Source: Tigriopus japonicus (taxonomy: Eukaryota; Arthropoda; Copepoda; Harpacticoida; Harpacticidae). From it: a stretch of 64,000 nucleotides of DNA. The notes under the pieces are model-generated. The model made no database searches, was not told the origin of the DNA, and worked only from the letters and a program-made list of their open reading frames with translations. This document shows positions 59,501-64,000 of the stretch, piece after piece. The position numbers and the translations under genes were made by a program. The DNA lies in assembly GCA_010645155.1 (NCBI GenBank), contig CM021317.1, positions 6,540,043-6,604,042 of the forward strand, in the 5' to 3' direction. The stretch's first letter is position 1. Each line of letters opens with the position of its first letter.

Positions 59501-60321
59501 GTCTTCACCTTCAGGCAGAATCACAGCCAGTCTCAAATTGCCTTTGGAGAAAATATTAGAGTCAGAGAGAGAGCGAGGGGAAAAAACAGCTCAAATTTCA
59601 ACTTTCATGTACAGAACGTGTTTGTTGGCTCAGCAACATGTTTCCATTCAAATAATTTTTCTAGCAATCAAAACAATTATATCGTTTATGTCACATACAC
59701 GTCTCAACAAACCGAAATGGGTTAAATTGTTGAAAGGTCAAAATCATAAAATCCACTGTTGAGGTAAACAAAGAACATGCTACTGAAAATATTTACATCC
59801 AAGAACCTTTGGAATAATACATGGCAAAAAGTCGATTTTTCAGGAACAAGTTTAAACTAGTCTCTCAATAATGGGTAGGTCAATTGTGACACTTCATAAG
59901 TGAGCATATTTATCTTTACACTGGATTGCTTAGTTTTCAAAGCGCACTGTGACGTCATCAATCAGCTGTGTCTTTCAGGAGTTCAACTCCCATGAATGAA
60001 TTGAAATCAAAACAAGAAATACTGTTCACAGCTGACAGCTGATCACCTCCAAAACATTGTTATCTATTGAGGGTTTGTCAATCAGTACCTGAACCCAAAG
60101 TGGCGGCTGCGTGTTTCATTAAGTCATGCTGATGGGAACCTTCAGGGATGTTCTTCTTAGGTTTGAACGTCTTGGACGACCGACTGCCACTAAAATAAGC
60201 ATTATTATAATCAAACATCAGTAACCACTAAAACTCAATAATCGCCCGGAATCCATTTCCCGATTCGGGGGTGCGATTTCGTGTTCGGCACTTACAAGCT
60301 AAGAGAAGGTAAAAAACTCAT
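53592..60321 (-). CDS. mob1: MOB kinase activator 1 (Mats)
   Basis: Adaptor that binds and activates LATS/NDR kinases in the Hippo and NDR pathways. Exons: 60321-60296, 60189-60089, 59541-59389, 58905-58671, 55622-55553, 53732-53592, giving 726 nt and 241 residues, with phases consistent. The sequence is nearly identical to animal MOB1: [14 protein letters not shown] with the MST-target Thr, ATLGSGNLR with the second, a C-x4-C zinc pair (FCTEDGCP) matched by HIYHQHF, and [19 protein letters not shown]. Two differences stand out: three extra residues after MSFLPS, and about 20 extra C-terminal residues after LIDRL (ending DGQQKFES), where vertebrate MOB1 stops near 216. Tiny first exon (26 nt) was placed by its ATG and phase. 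Confidence 0.95.
53757..54369. mobile_element. hAT-type MITE with internal tandem repeats, copy 2
   Basis: Begins TAGTGATGGGTTTCGAG and ends CTCGAAACACATCAGTA, with flanks GTGAACAC and GTGAAAAC (7 of 8). Inside, a unit of about 168 bp (ATGGGTTTCGAATCTGCAGTGCT... to ...AACACATCAGTAGTTATAATA) is present nearly identically twice and once diverged, which creates a repetitive 142-codon frame (54061-54489). The related copy at 17858-18170 is inverted and has a single unit. It lies 24 bp upstream of mob1 exon 6. Confidence 0.85.
54490..55552 (-). other. Rest of mob1 intron 5, nothing recognised
   Basis: AT-rich intron. I support no gene or repeat in it. Confidence 0.4.
56406..56620 (-). repeat. Dispersed TIR repeat (CGGTCCTTTAACG family), copy 2
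   Basis: Reverse copy of 35381-35593 inside mob1 intron 4: starts AGTCCTTTAAGCG, ends CGTTAAAGGACCG, with GGGAGCTGTATTAGTA and GTCAAACTTTTGTGTCA shared. Confidence 0.75.
56783..57431. mobile_element. Long-TIR foldback element in mob1 intron 4
   Basis: Arms of about 170 bp are inverted copies: GGACATGCATAAGGTTGCTTCAAGTGAGC...CCGCGGGCGGCAAAACA...GCTGAGCCCATTTTGG, and its complement ending at 57431. The arms are GC-rich near CCGCGGGCGG while the 240-bp centre is AT-rich. No coding capacity is seen. Target duplication is not evident. Confidence 0.8.
57656..57954. mobile_element. hAT-type MITE (TAGTGATGGACCGAAAG), copy 2
   Basis: 299 bp with TIR TAGTGATGGACCGAAAG / CTTTCGGTCCATCACTA and perfect 8-bp flanks AAAAAAAT (57648-57655, 57955-57962). 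Subterminal TTTCGG hexamers are more regular than in copy 1, so this copy is probably younger. In mob1 intron 4, inverted relative to 11598-11929. Confidence 0.92.
57963..58670 (-). other. Rest of mob1 intron 4, nothing recognised
   Basis: AT-rich intron sequence without gene or repeat signal. Confidence 0.4.
59110..59310 (+). repeat. Dispersed repeat shared with 52720-52900
   Basis: See the partner copy for shared blocks. It occupies most of mob1 intron 3. The ends are not defined. Confidence 0.6.
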
Positions 60322-61584
60322 GATGAACCGGATAAAGGCGAAGATGAGCTGACTAAAGGGACTAATAACGCATGATCCGCCTCAAAATTGCGAACCCGAC
60401 ATGATGAAAATACACAGACAAGAGTAGAACAAGAAGTCCTTTTCGGCCACTGTAGCGACTGTAGTACTGTAATCAGACGAGAAGCAGCTGATGTTGAATG
60501 GATGAAGCAACGAGGTGACCACGGATTTCGTCCAAGATCACATTCAGACTCGGAATCTCGGAAATCAAGCTTTATATTGGGATAATTTTCTGGTCGGCGA
60601 ATTTAAAATATTAAAATATGTGTATTAATATCGAACAAATTCAAAATTACTTACTTTTTTAACTCATTTGGCTCAAAACTGAGGTAAATCTAAACCACAA
60701 AAAGGAGTTATTTAGGGCAAAAATATTTGCATCAGGGGCAAATTTTGACTCATAACAAAAAGGATTTTTTTTTTAAACTCATGTTAGTATGTAGCGACCA
60801 TCAAACACAAAAACAATATAAGAATATTGAGATCAAAGGTGTTTATACTCGACTTATGTGCCCTTTCTAACAACAAATAGTTTCAAATATATGCGGTTTT
60901 ATACTATTTTTTAATATGCTTCACTTGACAACGATATAAAGCTTGATTCTTTGTTCAGTCCCATGTTTTTGAAAGAGGAAGGAAGTACTTTCGGATGTTT
61001 CATGTAATGCACTTTGGTATTTAAAAAGTGGTCAAAAACGTCAAGCACTCTGAAATAGTAAATGGTTTCTTTTTACTTAGGGATTTTAGAAGGATGTTGT
61101 ACTCTTTAGAGCACTGTAATGAAAGAGTACGGTTTTGAAGTGCGCCATCTAGTATTTTGATGTGGCAACACTCACCGATTCCTTAAGATACATGGACTTG
61201 TAGATTAAAGAGCAGATATGTTCAGCAGTTTTGGACAAACTAATTTGCTTTTAATGTTGATAGAGAGACTCCAAATGGAACTTAAAGTGACCTCACCAGA
61301 ATCTTGGCATGAATCATACCAAAAAACATATTTCAGTCTCCGAGCTTTTCACATCATTATTCTTAAAAGGAAGTTAAAAGGAAGAACAGATTCATATTCA
61401 AATTTACGATTTCTTAAAGGACCAATGGACTAAAATCGAAAGTTAAACATCAACCATTTTTTTCAAAATTTCTAAATATTACTCAACTTTGAGTGTGCCC
61501 AACGTCCCTTGTCGAATTAAAATCATGGCTTCGAACACATTTGTCTGACAACAAAAGTTGTAAAATAACATCTGCTTTCAAGAG
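60322..61584. other. mob1 upstream / SPARC downstream intergenic region
   Basis: AT-rich. It includes the second copy of the 21680 repeat (about 61225-61325). No gene is supported; frames at 60388-60585 and 61218-61433 look incidental. Confidence 0.4.
61225..61325 (+). repeat. Dispersed repeat shared with 21680-21770
   Basis: Contains TTTTGGACAAACTAAT, ATGTTGATAGAGAGACTC and AGAATCTTGGCATGA, matching the copy in dlg5 intron 6. Confidence 0.6.
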
Positions 61585-61948
61585 ATATAGAGGTTGTGAA
61601 GAATTGTTTGTTGTCCCCCTCTATTCCCGCCCCACCAGCCTGCCGCGTAGACATCGCTAAAGGCCAGCCAGCATTGTCCATGCACTCGGGAAGAGACAAA
61701 ACTCAACATAGTTTTAACTATTTCGCAATATGTGTGATATTGTACTGATAAATAAGTATCATAATTGTTTACCGATGGAAAAGGACATTGGTTGGTGACA
61801 TTGTTGGCAAATTTACTTGAAATATTAGGTAATTGGTCTCTTTCTAAGTGCCTGGACAGTGCTGGCTGGCCTACAGCAATGTCTACGCGGCAGGTCTTGG
61901 CAGCGTCCAAAGCGAAAGACAACAATCAATTCTTCACAACCTCTATAA
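61585..61948. repeat. Foldback element upstream of the SPARC 3' end
   Basis: Arms of about 115 bp: TATAGAGGTTGTGAAGAATTG...CTGCCGCGTAGACAT-GCT...GGCCAGCCAGCA-TGTCCA and its complement ending at 61948. The spacer is about 130 bp, AT-rich. Arms differ at several places and by a small insertion. Confidence 0.8.
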
Positions 61949-62073
61949 CCTTAATTCAATATGTTTTCACAAATTAAAAAAATCGTGCATTTGAGCAAGT
62001 TACAAGCCAAGTGTCCATGGTACATATAAACCAACAAAGAATGCACCTCAATGATGCTGTATCTTTTCACAGT

Positions 62074-62079
62074 TTTATT
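62074..62079 (-). promoter_or_regulatory. Poly(A) signal of SPARC
   Basis: AATAAA on the minus strand about 40 nt after the SPARC stop codon. Confidence 0.5.
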
Positions 62080-62117
62080 TAAATACAAAGCAAAGTACAA
62101 AGGCACATAATGTTTCA

Positions 62118-62450
62118 TTACTGTTCGGTTTGGCTCAGAGTCTCGCATCTCGCCTCCAAATTGGACTCCTCCAAGTTCAAGCAAGCACCCCATTCCTTCA
62201 GCGTGATCTTGTGATCGCCATCCACGTCACAACCTTCCAAGAAGTCGCCAATGCAATGCTCCAAGCTCTATCAAAGGCTTTCAGATTAGTGATCTTTCAA
62301 AGATATTGTACATGGAAAAGGTGGCCTTACCTGAAGAGGGGCCTTCACTGGGAAGAGCTCGTGGCGGGAAACAGCCTTGTCTGAAGGTTCGCCATCTAAA
62401 TCGCACCATTTCCAAATAGCCGCATTCTCCCAACGCTTGCTCAGATCCTC
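62118..62450 (-). CDS. SPARC: SPARC / osteonectin, C-terminal part (last two exons)
   Basis: Secreted calcium- and collagen-binding matricellular glycoprotein of basement membranes. Exons 62450-62331 and 62267-62118 (intron 63 bp) encode the last 89 residues: an alpha-helical WENAAIWKWCDLDG start, EF-hand 1 with the extended loop typical of SPARC (DLDGEPSDKAVSRHEL), the PVKAPLQ linker, and a canonical EF-hand 2 (DVDGDHKITLKEW) closed by the family disulfide Cys residues. The protein ends EARCETLSQTEQ. Upstream exons (follistatin-like and first half of the EC domain) are not found up to 64000 and must lie to the right. Confidence 0.9.
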
Positions 62451-62579
62451 CTAGAGAAAACATTGGTCAAAATTTGGTATAAATGAGCGATTGTTGTGGT
62501 TTAAGCAATTTGATGAAATGTCAACCTAATCTTATAACATCTTTTTGAAATATATTGAGCGAATGGGAAATGAAATGAA

Positions 62580-63672
62580 ATGTTCGAGACCTCTTCAAAA
62601 ATTGCACCGCCTTGGAATAAAACACGGGAAAAGGCCTGTTTGAAAAAAATGGCTTGGAAGGATTTGGGCAATCTACGCACACTATGCGAGGTAGTATTGA
62701 AAATCAGTATTTAAAAAAAATTAAATAACGATGAAATAATGGCTATCTCTGATTTTTTCACATTGACTCCGTAACCAATTAGTACAACTATTTAGTGTAA
62801 CCAGCTTCACCTTGGCCACGTTTGCTTACAGTGACCATAGAGGTCTGTAGATAGGTCATTCTCCCTATTTTGTCTGCCTTGTTTACTGCTGAAACTGGCC
62901 AAAAGTTGCGTGAAAAGGCAAATATTTACGAAGAATAACGTAAAATACTTGCCCAAACAAGTGGAAGATCATAGTACAAATGAAAGTGCACAAAGAAAAA
63001 TCCTATAACTGTGTGAATATATGCCTGTAAATTGAATTCTCATATTCATTGAGCACCTCAGGATAATTTGGGAGAAGTAAAGCTTAGACAGGAGGCCACA
63101 TGCCCAAAAACTTTGTTTTTTTTTAATTTGGCTTCTATTAATACGTGTTTTTGGCCAAGTTTCAACTAGTCGCTGATGATAAACGGCCCTTGCTGCTTAC
63201 AATGAAATTTCATGAGCGGCCTGCTCTGGTATCTCCACTTAAGAACATTGTGACAGTGACCAAAGCTTACTTCCAGACATGGAACAAATGTCCTGATTGG
63301 CCCCAGATTCTATGTATCAATAGGGGAAAAGCCTTCATTCCACCAAAAGTATCCAAGTAATTACGTGGATCCCATGCTTATCTCGCATGTAGGACGTTTT
63401 TTTACATTCTAAAAACTCACAATTTGACCCAGGTGTTATGTAACAGGTTGAACTTCAAGTTTAGATACTTTGGGATGGGATTTTGGGGAAATAAGTACAT
63501 TTTTTTGCTTGTAGACTGCCCAAATTCTCAAGAGCGGACTTCTCTTGTTAAAAAAAGCATTTTTCAATCCATTGACGATAAGGTTTTTGAAGAGCTCTCC
63601 CAAACCTTTCTTTTCATTTCCAACAATGGCGTTGTCAATTTGCAACTTTATGACTATATCCTGCCTTTTTAA
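62580..63672 (+). CDS. Possible four-exon gene opposite the SPARC intron, unknown product
   Basis: Four exons can be joined with consistent phase: 62580-62690, 62855-62909, 63170-63348, 63433-63672, total 585 nt and 194 residues. An in-frame TGA lies just before the ATG. Protein features: basic N-terminus (KIAPPWNKTREKACLKKMAWKD), a hydrophobic helix (VILPILSALF), then mixed beta-like sequence (RPLLLTMKFHERPALV; KFRYFGMGFWGNKYIFLLV). I do not recognise a family. Splice sites are GT-AG but some are weak (donors TTGC|GTGAAA and AAAA|GTATCC), so the model is tentative; exons 3 and 4 are the best supported. Confidence 0.4.
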
Positions 63673-63795
63673 CTAAATGAAAAGTTTTGACATAAACATT
63701 GTTGAGCGAATGAATGGGAATCTTGCAAAGGAATGAGAGAAGAAGATACACAATTCGTTACTATATAGAATGTTATCTTCTACAGGGTGCGGAAT

Positions 63796-64000
63796 TCAAG
63801 TCTGCCGCAACTTTCTAAGCATGCTGAGCTGTTGCCGCCTGCCCAATTCTTTTTTCAAGTAAATGGCTTTTGGGTAGCAATCACCTGCAATGCTCATATT
63901 GGGGCATCTCATCTATTGTGCCTTCTATTTTTTCAAAGGCTTCATGAAGCTTCGGCTGCCTTAGATAAGAGTCAACTGTTAAATGCCAAATTTCACCAAC
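63796..64000. other. Open region at the right edge, strand uncertain
   Basis: Plus strand: after acceptor TTCTACAG a frame stays open for about 68 codons to the edge (includes AQFFFQVNGFWVAITCNAH). Minus strand: a 39-codon frame from the edge ends at a GT donor (MPQYEHC, then AG|GTGATT). One of them may be a real exon; neither resembles SPARC. Confidence 0.3.

Noticed and set aside
1..64000. CRISPR arrays, operons, phage or bacterial defence systems
   Set aside because: The window is animal nuclear DNA with spliced genes; no spaced direct repeats, clustered short ORFs or bacterial genes were seen.

Overview
The window is eukaryotic nuclear DNA from an invertebrate, most likely an arthropod and plausibly a crustacean. 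Genes are split by GT-AG introns of about 57 bp to 6.8 kb, introns are AT-rich and full of small DNA transposons, and the proteins are animal ones (Dlg5, Skeletor, Mob1, Pex2, SPARC). One intron holds (CCTAA)5, matching the arthropod telomere motif TTAGG. The species is inference. I joined exons by hand, checking that reading phase was kept across each intron.

Layout. Positions 1-181 (-) are a non-LTR retrotransposon reverse-transcriptase fragment. Positions 766-31821 (-) are a complete dlg5 gene: 35 coding exons and about 2777 residues, with an N-terminal coiled coil, PDZ1-2, a very long disordered middle, PDZ3-4, SH3 and a guanylate-kinase-like end. Its introns hold a tRNA-derived SINE, a nested hAT-type composite and several foldback elements. 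Positions 34084-36708 (+) are a five-exon pex2 (peroxisomal RING E3), head to head with dlg5 across 2.3 kb and followed by a decayed copy of its own last exon. Positions 37455-50319 (-) are a Skeletor homologue (signal peptide, two DM13 domains, DOMON domain) interrupted by a 748-bp run of N. Its 6.8-kb second intron carries an unrecognised intronless gene (47514-48125, +), a 2.05-kb hAT-like element and other repeats. Positions 53592-60321 (-) are mob1 (mats), the Hippo/NDR kinase activator. Positions 62118-62450 (-) are the last two exons of SPARC, whose remainder lies off the right edge. A possible four-exon gene of 194 residues lies on the opposite strand at 62580-63672.

The genes do not form a pathway. 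Dlg5 (polarity scaffold) and Mob1 (LATS/NDR co-activator) are both tied to Hippo signalling in the literature, and Skeletor and SPARC are both matrix or secreted proteins, but neighbourhood here looks incidental. The most unusual content is the transposon record: at least four hAT-type elements with readable terminal inverted repeats and 8-bp target duplications, including nested insertions, and many inverted or duplicated families with copies at both ends of the window. I found no bacterial-type defence or metabolic system.
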